NCBI GenBank assembly: GCA_030728985.1 | Contig: JANQYI010000015.1 | Coordinates: forward strand, 1-64,000 | Direction of reading: 5' to 3' | Length of the DNA stretch: 64,000 bases | From: Burkholderiaceae bacterium | GTDB lineage: Bacteria; Pseudomonadota; Gammaproteobacteria; Burkholderiales; Burkholderiaceae_B | In this document: positions 24,976 to 34,933 of the stretch, one piece after another | Layout of the letters: each line of letters starts with the position of its first letter | How positions within the stretch are numbered: the first letter of the stretch is position 1 | Program-made: the position numbers and the translations under genes | Notes under the pieces: model-generated | Seen by the model: only the letters and a program-made list of their open reading frames with translations | What the model was told of the DNA's origin: nothing | Databases searched by the model: none

Positions 24976-26007
24976 ATGTCCTCTTTATCCGTAAAACTGA
25001 TGACTGCGTCCTTCGCAGTTTTAGCTTCGGCCCTGGTGGCAACACCTGTCTCGGCTCAGGAAAAACTCCGCATTGCACTCGACACGAACCCTGTGCATGT
25101 CCGTAACAAGGGCGTGGAGATTTTTGTTCAAGAATTGAAAAAGCGCACCGGCAATCGCTTCGCGATTGAGGTGTACCCTAGCGGCCAGCTGTTCCGTGAC
25201 CGTGATGTTCCACGTGCTCTTCGTCAAGACGCTGTTGAAATGGCTGTGCCAGGCACATGGCAACTAGATAGCGCTGAGCCAAACGCCGCTTTGCAGAGCT
25301 TGCCCATGTTTTATGGCGTAGATGGCCCGACAGTTTACAAAGTGATGGACGGTAAGCTGGGCAATTACTTGAACAAGAAATTCGAAGAGCGCATGCGCGT
25401 CAAGATCTTAGGCAAATGGATGGATCTGGGGATGCAGCATACCTATAGCATCAACAAAGAAATTAAGACCTATGCTGAATTCAAAGGGATGAAGCTTCGT
25501 TACGCTGGCGGCACTGCGAATGCGCAGCGAATCAATACTTTGGGTGGTACAGCCTTGTTGGTGCCATGGCCTGACGTTCCGTTGGCTATGAGCCAGGGCG
25601 TGATGGACGGTTTGTTGACGACCTATGAGAGTAGTTTCTCGTCAAAGTTGATGGACTCCGGTATGAAGTTCGCTTTCGAAGACAACAACCAGTTCAACCA
25701 ATACGTTCCGATGATGCGTGCGAACTTCTTTAATAAACAGCCCAAGGAAGTGCAGCAGGCCATTCTTGAAGCGTGGGATATTGCTGCGACACAAGAGCGC
25801 AAGAACGCTACAGCTGCTCAGCTAAAAGCTAAAGAAACTTTAGTTAAGAATGGTCTGAAAGTGATTGTTCCTACACAAGCTGAAGTTTTAGCCGCTCGTC
25901 GCTTGTTAATGAAGATGCAGCCTGAACTCGTCAAGAGCATCAAAATGGACAATGACGTTGTTGAGGAGGCTCTCAAAAACCTTAAAGCAGCAGGCGTAGT
26001 TTACTAA
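24976..26007 (+). CDS. dctP: TRAP transporter substrate-binding protein (DctP family)
   Basis: A 343-residue periplasmic receptor. Signal peptide of about 27 residues ending Val-Ser-Ala-Gln. The mature protein has FVQELKKRTGNRFAIEVYPS and FKGMKLRYAGG segments, the latter with the conserved Arg that holds the substrate carboxylate. First gene of a complete dctPQM operon; Ile/Gly-rich motif order matches DctP, not the TAXI type. Confidence 0.93.
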   Translation: MSSLSVKLMTASFAVLASALVATPVSAQEKLRIALDTNPVHVRNKGVEIFVQELKKRTGNRFAIEVYPSGQLFRDRDVPRALRQDAVEMAVPGTWQLDSAEPNAALQSLPMFYGVDGPTVYKVMDGKLGNYLNKKFEERMRVKILGKWMDLGMQHTYSINKEIKTYAEFKGMKLRYAGGTANAQRINTLGGTALLVPWPDVPLAMSQGVMDGLLTTYESSFSSKLMDSGMKFAFEDNNQFNQYVPMMRANFFNKQPKEVQQAILEAWDIAATQERKNATAAQLKAKETLVKNGLKVIVPTQAEVLAARRLLMKMQPELVKSIKMDNDVVEEALKNLKAAGVVY

Positions 26008-26008
26008 A

Positions 26009-26593
26009 ATGCAAGCAAATGACACAGTTCAGGCACCTGAGCCGGCTGGCAATAGGCTCTATGAGACCTTGCGCCAAAAGGCACAGGCTGACCTCGAGGC
26101 GGAAGCCCACGCAGTCCCTAAATCCCATCCTATCGAAGCCTTAGTGGTGGGAGGCTTGGCCACGCTGGCTTTGGTGATGTGCTCCTACAACGTCATCGTT
26201 AGATGGGTCGCCTCCTCGTTGACATTGGACTTTGTCGAAGAAGTGCAGGTGTACATGGTGATCTGGGCGGTATTTTTATCGCTCGGCACCTTGACCCTGC
26301 TAGACCGTCATGTGAAGTCTGATTTTTTTATCAACATGTTCCCCCCAAATCTCAAAAAGAGTGTTGAACTTCTTGCGGATGTTTTGGGTTTATTTTTCTG
26401 TGTATTTGCTCTCTACTACGGTGGTGTGGTGGCGCACCAGGCTTGGGAGTTTGGTGATGTGTCTACAACAGCGCTCCGAATTCCCTTGTGGATTTATTTT
26501 GCAGCCTTGCCGGGTGGTGCTGTCGTCATGGGCATCGCATACTTGATTCGTCTTTATCGCAAATGGTGTAAGCGGGAGCAGCAGCATGCTTAG
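26009..26593 (+). CDS. dctQ: TRAP transporter small permease (DctQ family)
   Basis: A 194-residue inner-membrane protein with four predicted spans after an unusually long polar N-terminus of about 45 residues. EEVQVYMVIWAVFLSLG is the typical DctQ core. One base separates it from dctP and it overlaps dctM by 8 bases. Confidence 0.9.
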   Translation: MQANDTVQAPEPAGNRLYETLRQKAQADLEAEAHAVPKSHPIEALVVGGLATLALVMCSYNVIVRWVASSLTLDFVEEVQVYMVIWAVFLSLGTLTLLDRHVKSDFFINMFPPNLKKSVELLADVLGLFFCVFALYYGGVVAHQAWEFGDVSTTALRIPLWIYFAALPGGAVVMGIAYLIRLYRKWCKREQQHA

Positions 26594-27863
26594 TTTATTT
26601 TCTCCTGTTTTCATTATCCTACTTGTATTGGGCGTACCCATTTATCTCACAATGGGTTTGACCTCTGGTTTAGTGTTTGCATCTGAGGGCAGTTTGGTAC
26701 CGCTTGCTCAAAAAATTATTGATGAGCTGAATTCGCCGACACTTCTCGCGGTGCCTTACTTTGTGATTGCCGCGACGTTTATGGAACGCGGTGGTGTTGC
26801 CAAAGCATTGATTAATGCCGCAACGGCTTGGATTGGTCGTGTTCATGGTGGCCTAGGTTTGGTTTCTGTGTTGACATGCGCGATTTTTGCTGCGATGTGC
26901 GGATCTTCGGTTGCCACCGCGATTGCGATGGGCACTATCATGATCCCGGCCATGCTTCGCAACGGATACGCGCCTTCATTTGCTGGCGGTATTTTGGTAT
27001 CTGCGGGCACTCTGGGGATCTTGATTCCTCCTTCCTTGGCCTTTGTGGTGTACGGTGTGCTGGCGGATGCCTCGATTCCTCGTCTGTTTCTGGGCGGTGT
27101 GATTCCTGGTCTGATTAGCGCCACGATGATGGGTGTCTACGTTTACTTTTACAGCAAGAAAAATGGTTACGTAGATCGCGTACCCATGCCTCGGGATGAA
27201 AAAATAAAGAAAACCGTCAACGCCATCCCCGCCTTGCTCGTACCTGTCGTCGTGCTCGGTGGTTTGTATGGCGGCTTTGTAACGTTGACAGAAACCGCTG
27301 CATTATCTGCGGTTGTCGCGATTGCGCTTGCCATGTTTGTATACCGCGAAGTCAAACCCAGCGATTTTTTGCAAGTCATGACCCATGGTGTTCGAAGCGC
27401 CGCTGCGATCATGATTATCATTGCGATGGCACTGGCCTTCGGTCACTTAATCACTGAAACAGGGATTGCGCAAAAGACGCTGGATATCGTCAAAGGTCTG
27501 GACATTCAACCTTGGCAGTTCTTGCTCGCCGTTAACATCATCCTGATTTTCTTGGGTATGTTCCTCGAAGTCTTTTCGATTTTGTTGATCATGGTACCGA
27601 TTATCTTGCCATTGCTTGAGCCTCTTGGTATCGATCCAATTCACTTTGGTGTGATGCTGGTGATCAATATGGAGCTTGCCTTGATGTCACCGCCCGTAGG
27701 CCTAAATCTGTTCGTGATCAGCAATATCTCCAAAATTCCTTTGGCGCAGGTGTTGCGTGGCACCATGCCATTCTTCTTCCTGATGGTAGGGTTATTGATC
27801 GTAGTGACTTATATTCCGACAATTTCAACGTGGCTGCCTAATTTGTTGATGGGTCCTGGCTAA
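26586..27863 (+). CDS. dctM: TRAP transporter large permease (DctM family)
   Basis: A 425-residue membrane protein with about 12 spans, of the ion-transporter superfamily. Segments CGSSVATAIAMGTIMIPAM and GTLGILIPPSLAFVVYG are the family hallmarks. It uses a sodium or proton gradient to import the carboxylate delivered by DctP. Operon ends at the strong terminator 22 bases downstream. Confidence 0.93.
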   Translation: MLSLFSPVFIILLVLGVPIYLTMGLTSGLVFASEGSLVPLAQKIIDELNSPTLLAVPYFVIAATFMERGGVAKALINAATAWIGRVHGGLGLVSVLTCAIFAAMCGSSVATAIAMGTIMIPAMLRNGYAPSFAGGILVSAGTLGILIPPSLAFVVYGVLADASIPRLFLGGVIPGLISATMMGVYVYFYSKKNGYVDRVPMPRDEKIKKTVNAIPALLVPVVVLGGLYGGFVTLTETAALSAVVAIALAMFVYREVKPSDFLQVMTHGVRSAAAIMIIIAMALAFGHLITETGIAQKTLDIVKGLDIQPWQFLLAVNIILIFLGMFLEVFSILLIMVPIILPLLEPLGIDPIHFGVMLVINMELALMSPPVGLNLFVISNISKIPLAQVLRGTMPFFFLMVGLLIVVTYIPTISTWLPNLLMGPG

Positions 27864-27884
27864 GTTCCTTGGTTTTTAATTTTT

Positions 27885-27919
27885 AAAGCCCCCTTACCAA
27901 CATCGGTGAGGGGGCTTTT
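27885..27919 (+). terminator. intrinsic terminator of the TRAP operon
   Basis: AAAGCCCCCTTACC pairs with GGTGAGGGGGCTTT around the loop AACATC and runs into T bases. The stem has one G-T pair. It ends dctPQM transcription before the isovaleryl-CoA dehydrogenase gene. Confidence 0.92.
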
Positions 27920-27980
27920 GCATTCAGTGTCCTTGAGTTACATTCAGTTGAGTATTCAAGTAAAGACATCGGGAGTGATG

Positions 27981-29180
27981 ATGCTGACATATGAACTTGA
28001 TTTTGGACTGCCCTCAGAGATCAAGGCGCTTCGCGAGGCCGTACGAACGTTTGCGGATAGTGAAATCGCTCCTCTAGCGGCTCAGCTTGATCGGGACGAT
28101 CAGTTTCCATTGGAGTTATGGCCCAAGATGGGCGCTATGGGTTTACTTGGCGTCACGGCAAGTCCCGAGTATGGGGGGGCAGGGATGGGTTACTTGGCGC
28201 ATATGGTGGTCATGGAAGAAATCTCCCGAGCTTCTGCGTCTGTCGGCTTGTCTTATGGTGCGCACTCCAACCTATGCGTCAATCAAATCATGCGAAATGG
28301 GACCGATGCGCAACGCGCGCGCTTTTTACCGCAGCTCATCAGTGGTGAGCATATTGGTGCGCTTGCCATGAGCGAACCCGAAGCGGGTTCGGATGTGGTC
28401 AGTATGAGGCTGCGGGCAACTGTCGAAGGGCAGGGCTACTGTCTGAATGGCACAAAAATGTGGATTACCAATGGTCCAGATGCTCAGACACTGGTTGTCT
28501 ATGCCAAAACAGATCCAGATAAAAAAGCGCGTGGAATCACCGCTTTTTTAATTGATCGAGATATGCCAGGTTTTTCAGTTGCACAAAGGTTGGACAAGCT
28601 GGGTATGCGAGGCTCAGCGACAGGGGAGTTGGTCTTTGACGATGTATATGTACCCAATGAAAATATCCTGGGTCAACTCGATGGCGGTGTCAACGTCCTC
28701 ATGAGCGGTTTGGACTATGAGCGCGCGGTACTTGCGGCGGGACCGCTCGGTATTATGGGCGCCTGCCTCGACATCGTTTTGCCCTATGTGCATGAGCGAC
28801 GTCAGTTTGGTCAATCGATTGGAGAATTCCAATTGATTCAAGGCAAACTCGCCGATATGTATACGACTTATTCCGCTTGCAGGGCCTATTGCTATGCGGT
28901 CGGTCGGACTCTGGATGCGCAAGTACAAGAGCAAACCAATACCATCGCGCATCGCCAGCGTGGTTTGCGTAAGGACGCAGCAGGCGTCATCTTGTACTGC
29001 GCTGAAAAAGCGACCTGGATGGCGGGTGAGGCGATCCAGATCTTAGGTGGCAATGGCTATATCAATGACTATCCGACAGGTCGACTATGGCGCGATGCTA
29101 AGCTTTACGAAATCGGCGCAGGGACCAGCGAGATCCGTCGCATGTTGATCGGGCGAGAACTTTTTAACGAAACCCTCTAA
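27981..29180 (+). CDS. ivd: isovaleryl-CoA dehydrogenase
   Basis: A 399-residue acyl-CoA dehydrogenase. ATG 27981 has GGGAG 5 bases upstream; the frame is open further up but that part lies in the terminator. The catalytic Glu sits in [15 protein letters not shown], the position specific to isovaleryl-CoA dehydrogenases, and the usual C-terminal site holds Ala-Gly (GAGTSEIRR). FAD segments [13 protein letters not shown] and [10 protein letters not shown] are present. It takes isovaleryl-CoA to 3-methylcrotonyl-CoA in leucine breakdown. The usual liu partners (carboxylase, hydratase) are not adjacent. Confidence 0.92.
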   Translation: MLTYELDFGLPSEIKALREAVRTFADSEIAPLAAQLDRDDQFPLELWPKMGAMGLLGVTASPEYGGAGMGYLAHMVVMEEISRASASVGLSYGAHSNLCVNQIMRNGTDAQRARFLPQLISGEHIGALAMSEPEAGSDVVSMRLRATVEGQGYCLNGTKMWITNGPDAQTLVVYAKTDPDKKARGITAFLIDRDMPGFSVAQRLDKLGMRGSATGELVFDDVYVPNENILGQLDGGVNVLMSGLDYERAVLAAGPLGIMGACLDIVLPYVHERRQFGQSIGEFQLIQGKLADMYTTYSACRAYCYAVGRTLDAQVQEQTNTIAHRQRGLRKDAAGVILYCAEKATWMAGEAIQILGGNGYINDYPTGRLWRDAKLYEIGAGTSEIRRMLIGRELFNETL

Positions 29181-29190
29181 GTCGAGTGCC

Positions 29191-32100
29191 CTACACCAAC
29201 TCCTTCCATTGTTCCAACAAGACTGTGTTTTTATTTTTAGCTTCCGCGAGATGTTTGGCTTTAACATGACCGTACCCCCGAATCTGCTCAGGCACTGACG
29301 CAATTTGAACGGCTATATCGATATTTTCGAGATTGAGCTTGGTTAACAGCGCTTCGATACGTAATTTGTATTCTGCGATTAAGGCTCTTTCAGTCCGACG
29401 CTCAAGACTGTAGCCAAAGGGATCTAGCCACGTTCCTCGCAATATTTTCAAATGTCTCAACACGCCGAAAAGGGGACGGATCCAGCCCCCAAAACGTTGT
29501 TTGATCGCTACGCCCTGCGCGTTATGTTTTGACAGGAGGGGAGGCGCGAGATAATGGGTGATTTGAAAACCTGGTTCAAACTGTCCGTACAGCTTTTCTA
29601 AAAACCCGTGGTCAGTGTGCAGACGCGCGACTTCGTACTCATCCTTATATGCCATCAGTTTAAAGAGATAGCGCGCGACGGCTTGGGTCAAGCGGAGGTT
29701 TGTACTGCTTGATCGCGCGGCTAAGCCTTGCTCGGTTTCTTTGACGCGGTCCACAAAGAGCCGATAATCATCAGCATAGTCTTTGCTTTGATATTGCGTT
29801 AAAAAATCTTCTCGCAGAGAGATCATATTTTCGAGTTCGGGGCGGACTTTAAACTGAACGGGGTGTTCTTTCACCGAGACAGATTGAAGTGTTTCATCTT
29901 CTGCCGCGGCCCGACCCCATTCGAATGCCAGTAAATTGCGTTCGACTTGTACTGCATTGAGTCGCAATGCTTCGGTCAATGAGACGTGAGATAAGGGTAT
30001 CCAGCCCTTTTGCCAGCAAAAACCTAACAATAAAGGATTGGCATAAATTGCATCGCCTAATTTTTCGACAGCCAATGCGCTTGCGTCGAGACTGGAGAGG
30101 TGTTCGGCACCGACCGCACGACCGATGACGGAATTGCAAGCTGTATTTGTGGAGCGCCAGTCCGGACTCTGAACAAAGCCAGCGGTAGGCGTGTCATGAC
30201 TGTTGAGCGCGACGCGGGTGCGTCCGTGCTGCAACAACGCCATCGTGGTTTGACTGGCAGCGACCACACCATCACATGCCAAAATCAAATCAGCTCCCGC
30301 GATATCCACTTTTGTGGCACAGAGTGTTTCCGGCATTTGGGCGATTTGAACATGGCTCCAGGTTGAGCCTCCTTTTTGTGCCAGCCCCGCTGAGTCTTGC
30401 GTGATGACGCCTTTGCCTTCGATGTGCGCGGCCACCCCAAGTAACTGACCGATTGTAATGACACCCGTCCCGCCGATACCTGCCACGACGATGCGGTAAG
30501 GCTCGACGCAGTCAGGAATCTTTGGCTGAGGCAAAGCAGGTAGGGTACTCGCCTTCGTGGATTCGCCTGTATGAACAGAGGGCTTGCGCAGGGTCGCATT
30601 TTCAAGCACCACAAAACTTGGACAAAACCCTTTTAAACAAGACTCGTCTTTATTACAGCTACTGTGATTAATTTGACGTTTACGTCCAAAGTCCGTCTCA
30701 AGCGGCTCGACCGATAGACAGTTGCTCTTGGTTGAGCAATCACCACAACCTTCGCATACCAACTCGTTGATGACGACGACGCGTTTGGGGTCTTCAAGCT
30801 TGCCTGATTTACGACGACGTCTTTTCTCGGTCGCACAGGTCTGGTCATACACAATGACAGTGGTGCCAGGGATTTCTCTGAATAAACGCTGGACGGTATC
30901 GAGCTCATCACGGTGCCAGACGCGAACACCAGGCTCTAACTGGACGCCAGCATAGCGCTGCGGATCATCCGTAACGACAGCGACGCGCTGTACACCCTCA
31001 GCAATACTGCTCTTGACGATGTGCGGGACCGATAGGCCCTCTGGACGCTCTCCCACTTGCTGACCGCCGGTCATCGCGACAGCATCGTTGTAGAGGATCT
31101 TGTATGTGATGTTGACGCCGGCCACGACAGCTTGCCTGATCGCCAAGGAGCCACTGTGAAACCAGGTGCCATCGCCGATATTGGCAAAAACGTGCTGATC
31201 TGTGACGAAAGGTGCTTGTCCCACCCAGGGTGCGCCTTCACCGCCCATTTGGGTAAAGGTCGATGTTGAGCGGTCCATCCACAACACCATGTAGTGACAA
31301 CCGATACCTGCCATTGCTCGGCTACCTTCTGGCACACGCGTGCTTGTGCTGTGTGGGCATCCACTGCAAAACCACGGTTGTCGCTCACCTACGGCATGAT
31401 CGATCACGCTGAGCGCCCGTTGTTTTGCTTCAATGATACTTAACCTAGCATGAATACCCGCTCGCACCGCGTCAGGCAGATCGCGACGTAATAAACGCTT
31501 TGCGATCGCTTGCGCGATCAAGGCGGGACTCAAGTCGGCATTGGCACGCAATAGCCAGTTCCCCGCGGGATTTGGTTGTGCCCATTCTCCACCGCTGTGA
31601 TCATTTTCTGGCTGATCGAACTTTCCAAGCACATCAGGACGTGTATCTGGGCGCCAGTTGTAGAGTTCTTCTTTGAGTTGATACTCAATGATTTGACGCT
31701 TCTCTTCGACGACTAATATCTCTTCGAGACCTTGGGCAAATTCGCGTGTTAATTGAGGCTCCAGCGGCCAAACAACATTGACTTGATGCAGTCTCAATCC
31801 AATCTGTTTGCAAACCTCGTTGTTGAGACCCAAATCGAGTAATGCCTGACAAGTATCCCGATACGCTTTGCCGCTTGCCATGATGCCAAGGCGATCATGA
31901 GGACCCTGAATCACAGTATGGTTTAGTTTGTTCGCGCGGATGTATGCAAGAGCGGCATACCACTTGTACTCCATCAATCGCGCCTCTTGCTCGAGTGGCG
32001 CGTCTGGCCAGCGAATATGCAGACCGCCTGACGGTAAGCTAAAATCTTCGGGTAAAACAATACGAACTCGATCCAAGGCGACGTCTACGCTCGCGCTTGA

Positions 32101-32754
32101 CTCTACGACCTCTTGTATTGTCTTCATGCCTGACCAGAGACCTGAAAAGCGGCTCAGAGCAAAAGCATGTAATCCCATATCTAAAATACCTTGCACATCG
32201 CTAGGAAAAAAAACGGGCAGTCCACAAGCTTTGAAGATATGGTCACTTTGATGCGCTGCGGTCGAACTTTTTGCGATGTGATCGTCCCCGGCGATCGCAA
32301 TCACGCCTCCGAGAGGCGACGTGCCGGCCATGTTGGCATGTTTGAACACATCGGAGCAACGATCGACACCCGGACCCTTGCCATACCACAGCCCAAAAAC
32401 ACCGTCATACTTTTTTTGTGCAGGATAGAGCTCTACTTGTTGGGTTCCCCAAACCGCGGTCGCGGCAAGCTCCTCATTGACGCCTGGTTGAAAGACAATG
32501 TGATGACGCTTTAAGTGTGCTGAGGCTTTCCAGATTGCCTGGTCATAGCCCCCTAGAGGACTCCCTCGATAGCCGCTAATAAATCCAGCTGTATTGAATC
32601 CTGCCCGGGCATCCCGAAGCTGTTGCATCAGCGGTAGCCTGACGAGTGCCTGGACACCGCTCATAAAGGCGCGACCCTGTTCCTGCGTGTACTTGTCTTC
32701 GAGTGATACTTTATCGTGCACCTTTTGGGTGGACGTTGTCAGCGGAGCGTTCAT
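29191..32754 (-). CDS. indolepyruvate ferredoxin oxidoreductase, fused alpha-beta-gamma form
   Basis: A 1187-residue enzyme read from ATG 32754 (AAGGA upstream). Order of domains: N-terminal pyruvate-ferredoxin-oxidoreductase-like region with GYRGSPLGGYDQ, a thiamine-diphosphate domain (GCPHSTSTRVPEGS, then the ANIGDGTWFHSGSLA motif), a Cys-rich iron-sulfur region CEGCGDC with further Cys, and a C-terminal gamma domain starting near VAGIGGTGVITIGQLLG. It oxidatively decarboxylates aryl or branched 2-oxo acids to acyl-CoA. The very long single-chain form is typical of Burkholderiales and other aerobic proteobacteria. Confidence 0.9.
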   Translation of the reverse strand: MNAPLTTSTQKVHDKVSLEDKYTQEQGRAFMSGVQALVRLPLMQQLRDARAGFNTAGFISGYRGSPLGGYDQAIWKASAHLKRHHIVFQPGVNEELAATAVWGTQQVELYPAQKKYDGVFGLWYGKGPGVDRCSDVFKHANMAGTSPLGGVIAIAGDDHIAKSSTAAHQSDHIFKACGLPVFFPSDVQGILDMGLHAFALSRFSGLWSGMKTIQEVVESSASVDVALDRVRIVLPEDFSLPSGGLHIRWPDAPLEQEARLMEYKWYAALAYIRANKLNHTVIQGPHDRLGIMASGKAYRDTCQALLDLGLNNEVCKQIGLRLHQVNVVWPLEPQLTREFAQGLEEILVVEEKRQIIEYQLKEELYNWRPDTRPDVLGKFDQPENDHSGGEWAQPNPAGNWLLRANADLSPALIAQAIAKRLLRRDLPDAVRAGIHARLSIIEAKQRALSVIDHAVGERQPWFCSGCPHSTSTRVPEGSRAMAGIGCHYMVLWMDRSTSTFTQMGGEGAPWVGQAPFVTDQHVFANIGDGTWFHSGSLAIRQAVVAGVNITYKILYNDAVAMTGGQQVGERPEGLSVPHIVKSSIAEGVQRVAVVTDDPQRYAGVQLEPGVRVWHRDELDTVQRLFREIPGTTVIVYDQTCATEKRRRRKSGKLEDPKRVVVINELVCEGCGDCSTKSNCLSVEPLETDFGRKRQINHSSCNKDESCLKGFCPSFVVLENATLRKPSVHTGESTKASTLPALPQPKIPDCVEPYRIVVAGIGGTGVITIGQLLGVAAHIEGKGVITQDSAGLAQKGGSTWSHVQIAQMPETLCATKVDIAGADLILACDGVVAASQTTMALLQHGRTRVALNSHDTPTAGFVQSPDWRSTNTACNSVIGRAVGAEHLSSLDASALAVEKLGDAIYANPLLLGFCWQKGWIPLSHVSLTEALRLNAVQVERNLLAFEWGRAAAEDETLQSVSVKEHPVQFKVRPELENMISLREDFLTQYQSKDYADDYRLFVDRVKETEQGLAARSSSTNLRLTQAVARYLFKLMAYKDEYEVARLHTDHGFLEKLYGQFEPGFQITHYLAPPLLSKHNAQGVAIKQRFGGWIRPLFGVLRHLKILRGTWLDPFGYSLERRTERALIAEYKLRIEALLTKLNLENIDIAVQIASVPEQIRGYGHVKAKHLAEAKNKNTVLLEQWKELV

Positions 32755-32793
32755 GGGTAAATATCCTTTGATCAAAAGGGTTGCCCGGAGGGT

Positions 32794-34059
32794 TTAAGAA
32801 TGAATGGCGATGTGTAATGCCTGAACTCCCAAAAAGAAATCTTTCAAATCCATTGCCTCATGAGGGTTATGCGAACCATGCTCATTACGGATAAAGATCA
32901 TCCCGCTGGGAATCCCGGCATTGGCAAACACAGCGGCATCGTGACCGGCACCGCTTGCGACGATTTCGGTCTTGATGTCCAACTGTTCGCAAGCCATTGA
33001 GATTTTATTTACCCAGTCTTCGCTCATCAGAGCGGGTGCCGTGTAGAGTTTCCTGTCAAAGACGAATTCCACGCCTCTTGAGCGTGAGATATCTTGGCAT
33101 TCGCTTTTCATGAGTTGATAAAACTGCTCTAGTGTGGCGGTGTCTTGACTGCGAACCTCAAAGCTAAATTGCACTTCACCTGGAATCACGGATAAGGCGT
33201 GACTTGCCGAATTAGTGGAAAATATGCCACAAGTCATGACAAGATCCATTCCCATTTGTTGTAAAACACGCCAATGTTCATCGAGGTGAGAGAGAAGCTC
33301 GGCGCAGGCGAGCACGGCGTCTTTGCGCATCCAGCGCGGAACCGCGCCAGAATGACCTGTTTCACCTTTACACGTAATACGGTTGTGTCGAATATTGCCG
33401 CGTATCCCTGAAACGGACGCGATCGGCCATTTTCGTGCGACCATGATCGGTCCCTGTTCGATGTGGAGTTCCAGGTAGGCTGCCACATTCGCCAGCTCAA
33501 TCAAAGGTTCGCCCTGTTCTATTTTATCAATTGAAATGTTGAGCGCTGTCATGGCCTCGCGCAAAGGCTGTCCTGTATCTCGCGCCTTTAAATTCAAATC
33601 CTCAGCGGTCAGCTTACCAAGCAATGCGAGTGAGCCCATGTAGGCTTTACCAAACCAGGCACTTTCCTCTCCGCGTAACGCGAGGACTTGAACAGGCTTT
33701 TGTTGTGAGGGCGGCAACGCCTTGATATGAAGCAAAATAAGGATGCCCGCCACGACACCGGCTAAGCCATCAAAATTACCCCCTTGCGGAACTGAGTCTA
33801 GATGGGAACCTATGATGATGTGTTGGCCTACAGGCTGTTCGGGCAATGTGATGATGAGATTGGCACCCTGATCAAAACGACATAAAAGACCTTGTTGGGT
33901 GGCGAAGTCAGCAAGTAAATTCAGGGCGATGGTTTCACCCCGCCCGTAGCTTTCGCGTGTAACGCCCACGCCATCATCCGTCGCTTCACGAATCTGTTTG
34001 AACAGCTGAGCAGCGACCTCGAGCAAGGGTGGTTTGAGTAACACATTCGATGACGTCAT
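32794..34059 (-). CDS. M20-family Zn amidohydrolase (allantoate / N-carbamoyl-amino-acid hydrolase type)
   Basis: A 421-residue hydrolase starting at ATG 34059, whose A is the last base of the upstream gene's stop (TGATG), so translation is coupled. Segments IIGSHLDSVPQGGNFDG and LELHIEQGP carry the two-metal site of the allantoate amidohydrolase, ureidopropionase and N-carbamoyl-L-amino-acid hydrolase group; GHSGAVPR is also typical. The exact substrate is open. Pairing with a PyrE-like gene suggests nucleobase or ureide metabolism. Confidence 0.88.
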   Translation of the reverse strand: MTSSNVLLKPPLLEVAAQLFKQIREATDDGVGVTRESYGRGETIALNLLADFATQQGLLCRFDQGANLIITLPEQPVGQHIIIGSHLDSVPQGGNFDGLAGVVAGILILLHIKALPPSQQKPVQVLALRGEESAWFGKAYMGSLALLGKLTAEDLNLKARDTGQPLREAMTALNISIDKIEQGEPLIELANVAAYLELHIEQGPIMVARKWPIASVSGIRGNIRHNRITCKGETGHSGAVPRWMRKDAVLACAELLSHLDEHWRVLQQMGMDLVMTCGIFSTNSASHALSVIPGEVQFSFEVRSQDTATLEQFYQLMKSECQDISRSRGVEFVFDRKLYTAPALMSEDWVNKISMACEQLDIKTEIVASGAGHDAAVFANAGIPSGMIFIRNEHGSHNPHEAMDLKDFFLGVQALHIAIHS

Positions 34060-34772
34060 CACGTAATCACCACATTGTCGGGAAATCGACCGGCGCCACC
34101 ATGCGCGACAGACCATCCCATTGGATCGCCTAGAAAGGTCTTAATCTCCTTCGCACGCTCGTCGGTAAAGTAGCTCAGCGCTTTAGTGAGAGAAAACACA
34201 TCTTTCCATGTGGCCAATGCATGGAGATTGAGCCCATGCTCATCATAGGCAGCATCGCTTTGCGGATAAATATCGTAATTGAACATGACAAAAACATCTT
34301 CGACGATCGCGCCTGCTTGTCGTAGCGCCAGAGCCGCTCCGACTTTAGAGAGCCCATCGGTAGTCAAATCATCCACCAACAAGCAGCGCGCTCCAGGCGG
34401 TAAGTCACCTTCGATTTGGGCATGGACTCCCCAGCCCATGGCTTTTTTTCTGACATAGATCATCGGCAGCTGAAGTCGTTCTGCAATCCAGCAAGCAAAA
34501 GGTATCCCCGCGGATTCCGCACCCGCGACGCAGTCGATACGATCGCCGAGCTGTTCGCGCAATAGGGTGGCTGCATGATCCATAAGATTGGAGCGTCTTG
34601 AGGCGTCGGACATGAGCTTGCGGCAATCGACATAGACTGGGCTTGCCCAGCCGCTGGTGTAGATGAAGGGTCTTTCCTCGTAGACATAGACGGCATTGAG
34701 CGCTAGGAGAGCATTGGCCGTCTCTTGCGCGGCGAGAAGTTGGCGTGGCGATCGTTGTTGCGTTGGGCTCAT
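34059..34772 (-). CDS. orotate-phosphoribosyltransferase-like protein
   Basis: A 237-residue type I phosphoribosyltransferase. The PRPP-binding loop is seen as CLLVDDLTTDGLSK (D134-D135 to K143), and YTSGWASPVYVDCRKL matches the PyrE N-terminus. The catalytic flexible loop differs: PyrE has Lys-x-His-Gly after RKxxK, here the run from 108 is RKKAMGWGVHAQIEG. It could still be orotate phosphoribosyltransferase, or act on a related base. A longer C-terminus than PyrE (about 215) is also visible. Coupled to the M20 amidohydrolase gene. Confidence 0.75.
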   Translation of the reverse strand: MSPTQQRSPRQLLAAQETANALLALNAVYVYEERPFIYTSGWASPVYVDCRKLMSDASRRSNLMDHAATLLREQLGDRIDCVAGAESAGIPFACWIAERLQLPMIYVRKKAMGWGVHAQIEGDLPPGARCLLVDDLTTDGLSKVGAALALRQAGAIVEDVFVMFNYDIYPQSDAAYDEHGLNLHALATWKDVFSLTKALSYFTDERAKEIKTFLGDPMGWSVAHGGAGRFPDNVVIT

Positions 34773-34933
34773 GACAATGCTCGCTAAGTATAACTTTATC
34801 TCAAGGGATTACGCGTGCTAAAGGGCATCAACTCGCTAGAAGCTTAGGTAATCATCAACCCAGAATACAATGTTGTCAAACACTCCCTGCTTTATTCAGG
34901 CATTCTAAAAAAGATTTTTTTACGAGACACGAG
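34773..34933. promoter_or_regulatory. divergent promoter region pyrE-like / nudC
   Basis: A 161-base spacer between divergent genes. No strong symmetry found. ACGAGA at 34923-34928 may be the ribosome binding site of nudC. Confidence 0.35.
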
